From: Arsenicicoccus piscis
GTDB lineage: Bacteria > Actinomycetota > Actinomycetes > Actinomycetales > Dermatophilaceae
Length of the DNA stretch: 64,000 nt
Reading direction: 5' to 3'
Assembly: GCF_022568835.1 (NCBI RefSeq)
Contig: NZ_JAKZHV010000004.1
Coordinates: 278,587 to 342,586 of the forward strand
Position numbers and translations under genes: made by a program. The notes beneath the pieces are model-generated. The model searched no databases, was not told the origin of the DNA, and saw nothing but the letters and a program-made list of their open reading frames with translations. Below, one piece after another: positions 46,840 through 55,646 of this stretch (positions within the stretch are counted from its first letter, which is position 1; each line of letters starts with the position of its first letter).

Positions 46840-48192
46840 TCAGCGCGGCGCGAGCTGCAGGAGCCGGCCGTTCGGACCGTCCTCCAGCAGGTAGATCAGA
46901 CCGTCCGGGCCCTGCACCACGTCCCGGATGCGGGCCTCGAGGTCCCAGAAGTCACGCGCGGTGACCGTCGTGCCGTCCAGCGCGACGCGGGCGAGGCCGC
47001 GGCCGGAGAGCGCGGGCAGGAAGGCGTCGCCGCGCCAGAGGAACGTCGAGCCGGTGTAGATCATCAGCCCGGCCGGCGAGATGCTCGGCGTCCAGAAGGC
47101 CGTCGGGGCCACGAACCCGTCGCCGGAGCGGTGGTCGGGGATGTCCCGGCCGTCGTAGTGGCTGCCGTCGGAGGCGCGCGGCCAGCCGTAGTTGCTGCCC
47201 CGCGTGATCAGGTTGAGCTCGTCGCCCCCTCGGGGCCCCATCTCCGAGCTCCACAGGCGTCCCTGCTCGTCGAACGCGATGCCGAGCGGGTTGCGGTGAC
47301 CGTAGCTCCAGATCTGCGCCGCGACCCCGCCACGGTTCGCGAACGGGTTGCCCGGGGCCGCCTGGCCGTCGGGGGTGAGCCGCACGATCTTGCCGAGCGT
47401 GGTGCCGAGGTCCTGGGCGGGGTCCATCTTCTGCCGCTCGCCCGAAGTGACGAACAGGTGCTCGCCGGAGGGGTCGAACGCGAGCCGGTGCCCGTAGTGC
47501 CCGGACCCGCTGGTCTTCGGGGTCTGTCGCCAGATGACGCGCAGATCCTGCAGCCGCGCCGAGCCCCCGTCGGCGGCGATGGCGAGCGTGGCCCGTCCCA
47601 CCGCGGCCCCGGTGCCACCGTCCCCGCGCTCGGCCCAGCTGAGGTAGATCGTGCGGTTGCTCGTGCCGTCGTAGCCCGGAGCCGTGATGACATCGCCGAG
47701 CCCGCCCTGGCCCGCCGCCGCCACCTCGGGGACGCCGGAGACGGTGATCCGCTGCCCGTCCGGCGCGCGCAGCAGCAGCCGGCCGGGTCGCTCCGTCACG
47801 GCGAGGTAGCCCGTGCTGCCGAGGAAGGTTGCCGCCCACGGCTCGTCGTAGGCCTCCAGCGCGTTGACGGTGAAGGCCGACGTGGTCAGCACCGGGGGTC
47901 CGGTCGGCGTGGGGGCGGGCGCGGTGGTGGCTGCCGCTGTCGGTGAGGTCGTCGGTGTCGCGGCGGGGGAGGCGGTCTGGGTCTCGGTCGCTCCGGTCGT
48001 CGGGCTGGCCGCCGGTGTGGTCGTGGGGCTCGCGGCCGGGGCGGATGGCGTAGAGCCGGCGGGGCTGGAGCCCGTGTCGCCGGGGCTGGAGGCACCGCTG
48101 CACCCCGCCACGAGCGCCGAGGTGACGGCGATCACGGACAGCAGGCGGGGCAGCGGCGAGCCGGCGGGGGGTCTACCCGATCGCGAGCGCAC
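46840..48192 (-). CDS. PQQ-dependent sugar dehydrogenase-like lipoprotein
   Basis: Exported lipoprotein of 450 aa. The lipobox SALVAGC places the lipidated Cys at 31. A Ser/Thr/Pro/Ala-rich linker (about 32-98) and a six-bladed GSDH propeller follow, with YLAVTERPGRLLLR, GHYGHRLAFDPSGEHLFVTSGER (cited GHRLAFDPSGEHLFVTSG), YGHRNPLGIAFD and GSNYGWPR. Members oxidise sugars with PQQ or act as binding proteins; PQQ synthesis genes are not in the window. GTG 48192 lies 6 nt after TACGGT on the minus strand. Confidence 0.88.
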   Translation of the reverse strand: MRSRSGRPPAGSPLPRLLSVIAVTSALVAGCSGASSPGDTGSSPAGSTPSAPAASPTTTPAASPTTGATETQTASPAATPTTSPTAAATTAPAPTPTGPPVLTTSAFTVNALEAYDEPWAATFLGSTGYLAVTERPGRLLLRAPDGQRITVSGVPEVAAAGQGGLGDVITAPGYDGTSNRTIYLSWAERGDGGTGAAVGRATLAIAADGGSARLQDLRVIWRQTPKTSGSGHYGHRLAFDPSGEHLFVTSGERQKMDPAQDLGTTLGKIVRLTPDGQAAPGNPFANRGGVAAQIWSYGHRNPLGIAFDEQGRLWSSEMGPRGGDELNLITRGSNYGWPRASDGSHYDGRDIPDHRSGDGFVAPTAFWTPSISPAGLMIYTGSTFLWRGDAFLPALSGRGLARVALDGTTVTARDFWDLEARIRDVVQGPDGLIYLLEDGPNGRLLQLAPR

Positions 48193-48198
48193 GGATCG

Positions 48199-48204
48199 AC
48201 CGTA
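48199..48204 (-). promoter_or_regulatory. -10 box (TACGGT) for the leaderless sugar dehydrogenase gene
   Basis: TACGGT (minus strand) ends 6 nt before GTG 48192. Confidence 0.45.
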
Positions 48205-48273
48205 ACCGCGCTACCTGGAGGAACCCTGGCCCGGGCGGTCTCGCTCGAACCGATCTCGTCCGGCGACGGTAGG

Positions 48274-48897
48274 GTGCGTCCCTCCCGTCGCCGCCTCGAC
48301 CTGACCTCAGCAGCGATCGTCGCGTCCATCGCCGCGACGATCGTCGCCGCGCTCGCCTGGCTGTGGACCGGGATGCTCTATGTCGACTGGCGCGACGCCC
48401 AGGCGCTGACGTCCCCGCGCGCGGCGCTCGCGACGGCCGATCGCTGCGAGACCAAGATCATGCCGCGCAGCGGCCAAGGCGACCAGGAGACGGTGCGGGT
48501 GCACTACCGCACCGCGACGGGCGTCGGCGGGCAGGTCGTGCTCCGGTTCACCGACGTGGTGAGCGATCGACGCGCCGCCGACGCCACCGGGCAGCCAGGG
48601 AGCGATGCCGACCGCCGCGGGGAGTGGGCGACCGTGCCGGCGGGTGACCGCTACGCCTGCCCGCTCGTGGTCCGCTACCTGCTCGACGACCCGGCCGTGA
48701 CTGTCGCCGAGAAGGACCTCGCCTCGCTCGCCGCGGCCCTGGAGCCGGGGTCGCAGGAGTGGACCAGGCGCTCGAACGCCCTGGCCTTCTCCTGTGTCCT
48801 GCTCGTCGGTGCCGGGCTGCTCATGCTGCCGGCGCGCCAGGTGGGCGCCCCCGGCGGGAGGGGTCTGTCAGCGATCAGCCTTAGGCTTGGACCCGAC
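48274..48897 (+). CDS. Two-helix membrane ORF (DUF3592-like) running in frame into pcrA
   Basis: From GTG 48274 the frame encodes a membrane helix (about 12-33), an extracytoplasmic segment with VRVHYRTATGVGGQVVLRF and YACPLVVRYLLDDP, and a second helix (about 172-191). This is the layout of DUF3592-type proteins. No stop follows: the frame continues through RLGPDMDSLF into pcrA, giving a 1016-aa ORF. Either this is a true membrane-PcrA fusion, or the small gene's stop was lost or masked. TAGGGT overlaps the GTG, so the start is uncertain. The opposite sugar dehydrogenase gene begins 82 bp upstream. Confidence 0.5.
48882..48887 (+). promoter_or_regulatory. -10 box (TAGGCT) for pcrA inside the upstream ORF
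   Basis: TAGGCT ends 10 nt before ATG 48898, a slightly longer gap than in the other leaderless genes, allowing a leader of 3-4 nt. It argues that pcrA is transcribed independently of the membrane segment. Confidence 0.45.
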
Positions 48898-51324
48898 ATG
48901 GACTCCCTCTTCGACCACCTCGCCGCACCGAGCCCGTCCGCCGACGTCGACGCCTCGGGGGTCCCCACGTGGGCCCTCGCCGACCCGGCCGGGCCGGTCG
49001 CGAGCCCAGGTGCTGTGCCGCCACCGGGGACGCCAGCCGCGGACCGACCCGCGACCGGCCCCGGCTGGGGCGGCAGCGGCAGCCCCGAGCAGATCCTCGC
49101 CGGGCTCAACCCCCAGCAGCGCGAGGCCGTGACCCACGAGCACGACCCCCTGCTCATCGTCGCCGGCGCAGGCTCCGGCAAGACCCGGGTGCTGACCCAC
49201 CGCATCGCCTACCTGCTGGCCGCGCGCGGCGTCCAGCCGGGGCAGATCATGGCGATCACCTTCACCAACAAGGCCGCCGCCGAGATGCGCGAGCGGGTCG
49301 AGCAGCTCGTCGGCCCCCGGGCCAAGGCGATGCTCGTGTCGACCTTCCACTCGGCGTGCGTGCGGATCCTGCGCCGCGAGGCGGCCCACGTCGGGCTGCG
49401 CAGCTCGTTCTCCATCTACGACGCGGCGGACTCCCAGCGGCTCATGGCGATGGTGCTGCGCGACCTCGACCTGGACCCCAAGCGCTACCCGCCCCGCTCG
49501 TTCTCCCACCAGGTGTCCAACCTCAAGAACGACCTCGTCGACGTCGACACGTTCGCGGCCCGCATCACCGAGGAGTCGCCGCCGACCGACCGCTTGCTCG
49601 CCGACGCCTACCGGCTCTACCAGCAGCGGCTGCGCCAGGCCAACGCGATGGACTTCGACGACCTGATCATGACCACGGTGTCCATGCTGCAGGCCTTCCC
49701 GGCCATCGCCGAGCACTACCACCGGCGGTTCCGGCACATCATGGTCGACGAGTACCAAGACACGAACCACGCGCAGTACCAGCTGGTCAAGGAGCTCACC
49801 GGCGGTCCCGCGAGCTCGGCGACCGACGACCTGCCGGCCGCCGAGCTGGTCGTGGTGGGCGACGCCGACCAGTCGATCTACGCGTTCCGTGGGGCGACGA
49901 TCCGCAACATCGTCGAGTTCGAGGAGGACTACCCGCAGGCCCGCACCATCGTGCTGGAGCAGAACTACCGCTCCACCCAGACGATCCTGCAGGCAGCCAA
50001 CGCCGTCATCGCGCGCAACCCCGACCGGCGCCCCAAGAACCTGTGGACCGAGTCGGGCGACGGCGACCCGATCATCGGCTACGTCGCCGACAACGAGCAC
50101 GACGAGGCGTCCTTCATCGCCCAGACCGTCGACGAGCTGGGCGACGAGCACCAGGTGCGCCCCGGCGACGTCGCCGTGTTCTACCGCACCAACGCGCAGT
50201 CCCGGCCGATCGAGGAGGTGTTCGTCCGGGTCGGCATCCCCTACAAGGTCGTCGGCGGCACCCGGTTCTACGAGCGGCGCGAGGTCAAGGACGCGCTCGC
50301 CTACCTGCGGGTGGTCTCCAACCCCGAGGACACCGTCAACCTGCGCCGCATCCTCAACGTCCCCAAGCGGGGCATCGGCGACCGCGCCGAGGCGTGCATC
50401 GCCGCCCTCGCCGAGCGCGAGCGGATCAGCTTCGTCGCCGCCCTCGCGATGCCCGAGGACGCCCCGGGCATCGCGACCCGGTCGGTCACCGCGATCCGGT
50501 CGTTCACCCACCTGCTCGAGGGCCTCGGCGAGGTGCGCTCCGGCGGTGGGGGCGTCGGCGACCTGCTCGAGGCGATCCTCGCGCGCAGCGGCTACCTCGA
50601 CGAGCTGCGCGCCAGCCACGACCCGCAGGACGAGACCCGCATCGAGAACCTCAACGAGCTGCTCTCTGTCGCAAGGGAGTTCGACGAGAACTACCCCGAG
50701 GGCGCCCTCGAGGACTTCCTCGAGCAGGTGTCCCTGGTGGCCGACGCGGACGACATCCCCGACGAGGACGAGCAGGGCCAGGGCAGCGGCGTCGTCACCT
50801 TGATGACGTTGCACACGGCCAAGGGCCTGGAGTTCCCCGTCGTCTTTCTCACCGGCCTCGAGGACGGCTGCTTCCCGCACATGCGGGCGCTCGCCGACGA
50901 CAAGGAGCTGGAGGAGGAGCGGCGGCTGGCCTACGTCGGCATCACCCGCGCCCGCGAGCGGCTCTACCTGTCCCGGGCGGCGGCACGCGCAGCCTGGGGT
51001 GCCCCGTCCTACAACCCGCCGTCGCGCTTCCTCGCCGAGATCCCCGACGAGCTGGTCGACTGGGCGCGCTCCGAGACGACGCGCACCCGTCCGTCCTCCA
51101 CCCCGGCCGTCGCCCGGCTCGCCGGTCGGATGCCGCAGCGCACCTCCGGCAACCGCCCGATCATCTCGCTCAAGGCCGGAGACCGGGTCAGCCACGACAC
51201 CTTCGGGCTGGGCTCGGTCGTGCGCGTCGAGGGCGACGGCGACCGCGCGATGGCCCACGTCGACTTCGGCGACGGTCCGGTCAAGCGCCTGCTGCTGCGC
51301 TACGCCCCCCTCGAAAAGCTCTGA
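48898..51324 (+). CDS. pcrA: ATP-dependent DNA helicase PcrA/UvrD
   Basis: SF1A 3'-5' helicase for repair, replication restart and plasmid replication, 808 aa from ATG 48898. After a ~55-residue disordered start, GLNPQQREAVTHEHDPLLIV opens the helicase core. Motif I is AGAGSGKTRVLTHR, motif Ia TFTNKAAAEM, motif II DEYQDTN, motif III GDADQSIYAFRGA, motif IV EQNYRST, motif V TLMTLHTAKGLEFPVVF and motif VI YVGITRARERL. The C-terminal Tudor-like region (GDRVSHDTFGLGSVVRVEG) binds RNA polymerase in this family. The ORF extends upstream in frame (see the entry at 48274), but homology begins after 48898. Confidence 0.96.
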   Translation: MDSLFDHLAAPSPSADVDASGVPTWALADPAGPVASPGAVPPPGTPAADRPATGPGWGGSGSPEQILAGLNPQQREAVTHEHDPLLIVAGAGSGKTRVLTHRIAYLLAARGVQPGQIMAITFTNKAAAEMRERVEQLVGPRAKAMLVSTFHSACVRILRREAAHVGLRSSFSIYDAADSQRLMAMVLRDLDLDPKRYPPRSFSHQVSNLKNDLVDVDTFAARITEESPPTDRLLADAYRLYQQRLRQANAMDFDDLIMTTVSMLQAFPAIAEHYHRRFRHIMVDEYQDTNHAQYQLVKELTGGPASSATDDLPAAELVVVGDADQSIYAFRGATIRNIVEFEEDYPQARTIVLEQNYRSTQTILQAANAVIARNPDRRPKNLWTESGDGDPIIGYVADNEHDEASFIAQTVDELGDEHQVRPGDVAVFYRTNAQSRPIEEVFVRVGIPYKVVGGTRFYERREVKDALAYLRVVSNPEDTVNLRRILNVPKRGIGDRAEACIAALAERERISFVAALAMPEDAPGIATRSVTAIRSFTHLLEGLGEVRSGGGGVGDLLEAILARSGYLDELRASHDPQDETRIENLNELLSVAREFDENYPEGALEDFLEQVSLVADADDIPDEDEQGQGSGVVTLMTLHTAKGLEFPVVFLTGLEDGCFPHMRALADDKELEEERRLAYVGITRARERLYLSRAAARAAWGAPSYNPPSRFLAEIPDELVDWARSETTRTRPSSTPAVARLAGRMPQRTSGNRPIISLKAGDRVSHDTFGLGSVVRVEGDGDRAMAHVDFGDGPVKRLLLRYAPLEKL

Positions 51325-51412
51325 CCCCGTATGCCGTTCGGCTGTTTTGTCTTTGCGGTCGGTTCGCGCTGGTGGGCTCTCGTGCGGTCGGTCGTGGTCG
51401 GGTCCGCGGGGT

Positions 51413-51506
51413 GCGTGGGGCCCGGCCCTACGGGCCTACCATCCGGCACTCGCCAGCTCGCGCCTCCCGCCAGGCCCGCCACGGCCCTTCGGGCCGGGCC
51501 CCACGC
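51413..51506. terminator. Large hairpin in the pcrA/M23 convergent gap
   Basis: The 406-bp gap 51325-51730 has no convincing gene. Its first structure is a near-perfect 24-bp inverted repeat (51413-51436 with 51483-51506, two or three mismatches) around a 46-nt loop, about 90 nt after the pcrA stop. It could end transcription from either side or be a mobile REP-like unit. Confidence 0.55.
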
Positions 51507-51543
51507 CCCCCGCTCGGCTCGCACGGGGCTCGTGCCCGTGCGC

Positions 51544-51608
51544 TTCGGACTGATTCACGCCGGGTAGAACGTTCAAATCGCCTGGTTTCGGCCATGAATC
51601 AGCCCGAA
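51544..51608. repeat. Second inverted repeat in the same gap
   Basis: TTCGGACTGATTCA (51544-51557) pairs with TGAATCAGCCCGAA (51595-51608), one mismatch. The AT-richer loop contains the palindrome GAACGTTC. It is not an SOS box (no 4-nt spacer). Confidence 0.45.
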
Positions 51609-51730
51609 CGGTACGGGGTGCGGCGCGTCGAGCGGTCGGCGCTCGGTCATGGCCACCGTGATGCGGGCGTGGCGGTCGGCGAGGCCCAGCCAGGTCAGCG
51701 TCCACAAGGCCGCACGCCAGCCAGGTCAGG

Positions 51731-52648
51731 TCAGGGCTTGGCGCCCTTGGCACGCAGCACCGGCATGGGGTCGATGGCGTCGGTGAGCTTCGGGTCGCCG
51801 TGCGGGTGCACCTCGAAGTGCACGTGCGGGCCGGTCGAGCGGCCGGTGTCGCCGGACTTGGCGATCTCCTGCGCCTTGGTGACGCGCTGGCCGGCCTTGA
51901 CCTCGAACGCCGACAGGTGGCCGTAGCGCACGAGCTGGCCGTCGTCCAGCTTGAGGTCGATGCAGTTGCCGTAGACCCCGTTCCACCCGGTGGTGAGCAC
52001 GGTGCCGTTGTGCACGGCGTGGACGGCCGTCCCGACCGGGACCGCGAAGTCCTGGCCGTGGTGGAAGCCGCCCCAGCGTGGTGCGAAGGCCGAGGTCAGG
52101 CGGTAGCCGCCGACCGGCAGGACCCACAGCGGCGCCTCGGCGAGCGCCTTGGCGCGGGCGGCTTGGGCGGCCTTGGCCTGCGCGGCGGCTGCGGCCTGTG
52201 CGGCGGCGGCCTGCTGCTCTCGGGCCACCTGGCGCGCGGCGAGGTCCGACCAGCTGGTCCAGGTCGGGGTGCGGCCGCCGCTGCGCGAGCTGGCGAGACC
52301 GGTAGACCCGTCGCGCAGGTCGAACGCCACCGACTCCACGGAGGTGGCTTCAGTTGCGTCGGCGCGGGAGTAGCCGTTGCCGTCACCGACCTCGGGAGCA
52401 GAGTGGTCGTTGGTGCTCGTGCCCTGCACGGCGGCGCGTGCCACGGGGGTCTGCTCCGGTGCGAGCTGCTGCACGGACACGGCCGAGCCGCTGATGGCGG
52501 CGGCCAGGGAGAGCGTCAGCATCGGGCGGGTGGCGGCGCGCAACCGGGCGTGCTGGACGGGCGTGCGGTGCCGGCCTGGCGTGACGGAGGACGACGACCC
52601 TGCGTCGAGGGGGCGGTGCGCACGACCGGTCAGGGGCAGGTGGCGCAC
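51731..52648 (-). CDS. M23-family peptidoglycan endopeptidase, secreted
   Basis: Cell-wall hydrolase of 305 aa. A basic 43-residue start and a hydrophobic segment (about 43-62, MLTLSLAAAISGSAVSV) suggest an N-terminal signal or anchor. A long Ala/Gln/Arg helix (about 135-170), likely coiled coil, precedes the LytM/M23 domain (about 178-300). Zinc ligands are visible in FHHGQDFAVP and HVHFEVHPHG; the domain also has YGHLSAFEVKAGQRV. No LysM or SH3 domain is seen. Start GTG 52648 has GATGAGG upstream. The promoter region is AT-rich. Confidence 0.9.
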   Translation of the reverse strand: MRHLPLTGRAHRPLDAGSSSSVTPGRHRTPVQHARLRAATRPMLTLSLAAAISGSAVSVQQLAPEQTPVARAAVQGTSTNDHSAPEVGDGNGYSRADATEATSVESVAFDLRDGSTGLASSRSGGRTPTWTSWSDLAARQVAREQQAAAAQAAAAAQAKAAQAARAKALAEAPLWVLPVGGYRLTSAFAPRWGGFHHGQDFAVPVGTAVHAVHNGTVLTTGWNGVYGNCIDLKLDDGQLVRYGHLSAFEVKAGQRVTKAQEIAKSGDTGRSTGPHVHFEVHPHGDPKLTDAIDPMPVLRAKGAKP

Positions 52649-52687
52649 GTGTCATACCTCATCAGGGTCGGGGTGGGGGCTCTTTTC

Positions 52688-52717
52688 AGAATAACGAGTG
52701 ATCATTTCGTGACGCAA
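52688..52717 (-). promoter_or_regulatory. Candidate promoter for the M23 peptidase gene
   Basis: TTGCGT (-35) and TATTCT (-10) on the minus strand, 18 nt apart, in the AT-rich gap. They give a leader of about 33 nt. I looked for a c-di-AMP (ydaO) riboswitch, common before wall hydrolases, and did not find one. Confidence 0.45.
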
Positions 52718-52788
52718 GGGTGCTTGTGCCTGAAATCACTTGCAGCGCGGGGGACGACCCCGCCCGCGCCGGCCGAGCGCGCGGACGC

Positions 52789-52794
52789 TATCGT
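52789..52794 (+). promoter_or_regulatory. -10 box (TATCGT) for the leaderless B12-binding gene
   Basis: TATCGT ends 6 nt before ATG 52801. Confidence 0.5.
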
Positions 52795-52800
52795 GACGCC

Positions 52801-53202
52801 ATGAGCGAGTCACGGTTGCGAATTGTGGTGGCCAAGCCCGGCCTGGACGGGCATGACCGCGGTGCCAAGGTGGTGGCCCGGGCCCTGCGCGACGCGGGCA
52901 TGGAGGTGGTCTACACCGGGTTGCACCAGACCCCGGAGCAGATCGTCGAGGCGGCGATCCAGGAGGACGCCGACGGCGTGGGCCTGTCCGTGCTCTCCGG
53001 TGCCCACATGACGCTCTTCGCCAAGGTGATGGAGCTGCTCAAGGCCAAGGATGCGAGCGACATCACGGTGTTCGGCGGCGGTATCATCCCTGACGACGAC
53101 ATCCCCCAGCTGCAGGCGCTCGGCGTGGCCAAGGTGTTCACCCCCGGCGCCACGACCACCGAGATCGTCGAGTGGGTCAACGCCAACGTCGAGGCGCACT
53201 GA
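52801..53202 (+). CDS. Stand-alone cobalamin-binding subunit of an acyl-CoA mutase (methylmalonyl-CoA mutase type)
   Basis: A 133-aa protein equal to the C-terminal domain of B12-dependent mutases. The His ligand is in [14 protein letters not shown] (DxHxxG). [11 protein letters not shown] supplies the SxL and [10 protein letters not shown] the GG motif. It must work with a separate catalytic subunit, as in archaeal-type and heteromeric actinobacterial mutases; that subunit is not in the window. sucCD follow 213 bp downstream, which fits succinyl-CoA handling from methylmalonyl-CoA. ATG 52801 has a -10 box 6 nt upstream. Confidence 0.92.
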   Translation: MSESRLRIVVAKPGLDGHDRGAKVVARALRDAGMEVVYTGLHQTPEQIVEAAIQEDADGVGLSVLSGAHMTLFAKVMELLKAKDASDITVFGGGIIPDDDIPQLQALGVAKVFTPGATTTEIVEWVNANVEAH

Positions 53203-53221
53203 CGCTCCTGCCCGCTGTGGC

Positions 53222-53271
53222 GCGCCGGTGGTCGCATCGGTAGGTCGCGCCGGTGGTCGCATCGGTAGGTC
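53222..53271 (+). repeat. Perfect 25-bp tandem duplication before sucC
   Basis: GCGCCGGTGGTCGCATCGGT followed by AGGTC occurs twice in direct succession (53222-53246, 53247-53271). It lies in the sucC upstream gap and could double a regulator's site or be neutral slippage. Confidence 0.8.
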
Positions 53272-53415
53272 CGGTCGGCGACCGGGTCTGTTCAACGGGT
53301 CACACTCGCGTGCCGTCGCCGCGCCCGGTGACGATATCCTCCGAGGGACGGCCGCCCGCTGGGTGGCCGGTTGACAGAGGCACTCTCACTCCCGACGACG
53401 AGGACGGATCCAAGC

Positions 53416-54597
53416 GTGGACCTTTTTGAGTACCAGGCCCGAGACATGTTCGAGAAGCACGGTGTCCCGGTGCTGGCCGGTCAGGTCGCCGAGACCCCGC
53501 AGGAGGCCCGTGCGGCCGCTGAGGCGGTCGGCAAGAACAGCGGCGGCGTGACCGTCGTCAAGGCCCAGGTCAAGACCGGTGGCCGCGGCAAGGCGGGCGG
53601 TGTCAAGGTCGCCAAGTCCGCCGAGGAGGCCGAGCAGCTGGCGGGCCAGATCCTGGGCATGGACATCAAGGGCCACACGGTCCACCGCGTGATGATCGCC
53701 CAGGGCGCCCAGATCGACGAGGAGTACTACTTCTCCATCCTGCTCGACCGCGCCAACCGCACCTACCTCGCCATGTGCTCCAAGGAGGGCGGCATGGAGA
53801 TCGAGCAGCTCGCCGTAGAGCGTCCGGAGGCCCTCGCCCGCATCGCGGTCGACCCCAACGTCGGCATCGACCAGGCCAAGGCCGACGAGATCGTCGCGGC
53901 CGCCGGGTTCGACGCCGACACCGCCCCCAAGGTGGCCGAGGTCCTGAAGAAGCTGTGGGACGTCTACCGCGAGGAGGACGCGACGTTGGTCGAGGTCAAC
54001 CCGCTGGTCAAGACCAAGGACGGCTCCGTGGTCGCGCTCGACGGCAAGGTCACCCTCGACGACAACGCCTCCTTCCGTCAGGCCGACCACGCCGCGCTGG
54101 TCGACGAGCGTGCCGAGGACCCGCTGGAGGCCAAGGCCAAGGCGATGGACCTCAACTACGTCAAGCTCGACGGCAACGTCGGCATCATCGGCAACGGCGC
54201 GGGTCTGGTCATGAGCACCCTCGACGTGGTCGCCTACGCCGGCGAGGACTTCACCGGCGGCAAGGCCAAGCCGGCGAACTTCCTCGACATCGGTGGTGGC
54301 GCCTCGGCCGAGGTCATGGCCAACGGCCTGGACGTCATCCTCGGCGACGAGCAGGTCAAGGCCGTCTTCGTGAACGTCTTCGGTGGCATCACCGCGTGCG
54401 ACGCGGTCGCCAACGGCATCGTCGGCGCGCTCAAGTCGCTCGGTGACGCCGCGTCCAAGCCCCTCGTCGTGCGGCTGGACGGCAACAACGTCGTGGAGGG
54501 CCGCCAGATCCTCGCCGACTTCGCCCACCCCCTCGTCACGGTCGAGGAGACCATGGACGGCGCGGCCCGCAAGGCCGCCGAGCTGGCTGCCAAGTAA
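53416..54597 (+). CDS. sucC: Succinyl-CoA synthetase (ADP-forming), beta subunit
   Basis: TCA-cycle enzyme interconverting succinyl-CoA and succinate with nucleotide phosphorylation. The 393 aa form an ATP-grasp domain ([24 protein letters not shown] start, here [16 protein letters not shown], then [18 protein letters not shown]) and a C-terminal CoA-ligase domain ([35 protein letters not shown]). GTG 53416 coincides with the family's usual N-terminus; the frame is open to 53371. A TATCCT at 53335 might be the -10 box. sucD follows after 42 nt. Confidence 0.97.
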   Translation: MDLFEYQARDMFEKHGVPVLAGQVAETPQEARAAAEAVGKNSGGVTVVKAQVKTGGRGKAGGVKVAKSAEEAEQLAGQILGMDIKGHTVHRVMIAQGAQIDEEYYFSILLDRANRTYLAMCSKEGGMEIEQLAVERPEALARIAVDPNVGIDQAKADEIVAAAGFDADTAPKVAEVLKKLWDVYREEDATLVEVNPLVKTKDGSVVALDGKVTLDDNASFRQADHAALVDERAEDPLEAKAKAMDLNYVKLDGNVGIIGNGAGLVMSTLDVVAYAGEDFTGGKAKPANFLDIGGGASAEVMANGLDVILGDEQVKAVFVNVFGGITACDAVANGIVGALKSLGDAASKPLVVRLDGNNVVEGRQILADFAHPLVTVEETMDGAARKAAELAAK

Positions 54598-54639
54598 GCG
54601 TTCAGGACAGATCGAAAAGGAAAGAGGACTCAACACACC

Positions 54640-55527
54640 ATGGCGATCTTCCTCAACGCCGACTCCAAGGTCATCGTCCAGGGCATGACCGGCTCGGAGG
54701 GCATGAAGCACACCACGCGCATGCTCGCCTCCGGCACCGACATCGTCGGTGGCGTCAACCCGCGCAAGGCGGGCACGACCGTCGACTTCCCTGACGGCAA
54801 GCAGGTCCCGGTCTACGGCACCGTGGCCGAGGCCATGAAGGAGACGGGCGCCAACGTGTCCGTCGTCTTCGTGCCGCCGGCCTTCGCCAAGAGCGCCGTC
54901 GTCGAGGCCATCGACGCGGGCATGCCGCTCATCGTGGTCATCACCGAGGGCATCGCGGTCAAGGACTCCGCGGAGTTCTACAACTATGCCAAGGACAAGG
55001 GCACGAGCCGCATCATCGGCCCGAACTGCCCCGGCATCATCAGCCCGGACCAGTCCAACGCCGGCATCATCCCCGCCGACATCGCCGGCCCCGGCCCGAT
55101 CGGCCTGGTGTCCAAGTCGGGCACGCTGACCTACCAGATGATGTATGAGCTGCGTGACTTCGGCTTCACCACGGCCGTCGGCATCGGTGGCGACCCCGTC
55201 ATCGGCACCACGCACATCGACTGCCTCGAGGCCTTCGAGGCCGACCCCGACACCAAGGCGATCGTGATGATCGGCGAGATCGGTGGCGACGCCGAGGAGC
55301 GGGCCGCGGCCTACATCAAGGAGCACGTGACCAAGCCGGTCGTCGGCTACGTCGCCGGCTTCACCGCCCCCGAGGGCAAGACGATGGGCCACGCCGGCGC
55401 CATCGTGTCCGGCTCGTCCGGCACCGCTGCCGCCAAGAAGGAGGCCCTCGAGGCCGCCGGCGTCAAGGTCGGCAAGACCCCCTCGGAGACCGCCGCCCTC
55501 ATGCGCGAGATCATCGAGAAGCTCTGA
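54640..55527 (+). CDS. sucD: Succinyl-CoA synthetase (ADP-forming), alpha subunit
   Basis: Partner of SucC, carrying the CoA-binding domain ([17 protein letters not shown] near the start) and the phosphohistidine in [27 protein letters not shown] and [16 protein letters not shown] are also seen. 295 aa, full length. ATG 54640 has GAGGA about 11 nt upstream. A strong hairpin after the stop ends the sucCD operon. Confidence 0.97.
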   Translation: MAIFLNADSKVIVQGMTGSEGMKHTTRMLASGTDIVGGVNPRKAGTTVDFPDGKQVPVYGTVAEAMKETGANVSVVFVPPAFAKSAVVEAIDAGMPLIVVITEGIAVKDSAEFYNYAKDKGTSRIIGPNCPGIISPDQSNAGIIPADIAGPGPIGLVSKSGTLTYQMMYELRDFGFTTAVGIGGDPVIGTTHIDCLEAFEADPDTKAIVMIGEIGGDAEERAAAYIKEHVTKPVVGYVAGFTAPEGKTMGHAGAIVSGSSGTAAAKKEALEAAGVKVGKTPSETAALMREIIEKL

Positions 55528-55561
55528 CCTGAGCGCTGCCGGCCCTCCCGGCCGCCACATC

Positions 55562-55599
55562 CGCCGCCGCCCCTCGCCGAAAAGCGAGGGGCGGCGGCG
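55562..55599 (+). terminator. Rho-independent-like terminator after sucD
   Basis: Perfect 16-bp GC-rich stem (55562-55577 with 55584-55599) with loop CGAAAA, 35 nt after the stop. Only two T follow. Confidence 0.85.
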
Positions 55600-55646
55600 C
55601 GTTGGTCCCCGGCCCGGCGACCCGGGTCGGCGACCATGGACTCGTC

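Noticed and set aside
51567..51574. GAACGTTC as an SOS/LexA box near pcrA
   Set aside because: The actinobacterial SOS box needs a 4-nt spacer between GAAC and GTTC; this lies downstream of pcrA and lacks it.
52649..52800. c-di-AMP (ydaO) riboswitch before the M23 peptidase
   Set aside because: None of the conserved aptamer words are present; the gap has an ordinary promoter and the divergent leaderless gene.
53371..53376. TTGACA as -35 box for sucC
   Set aside because: No acceptable -10 hexamer lies 16-19 nt downstream, and the site is too close to the start codon.
53386..55560. 724-aa minus-strand ORF across sucC and sucD
   Set aside because: Both sucC and sucD are unambiguous on the plus strand; the antisense frame has only Val/Asp/Gly/His/Leu-rich shadow composition.
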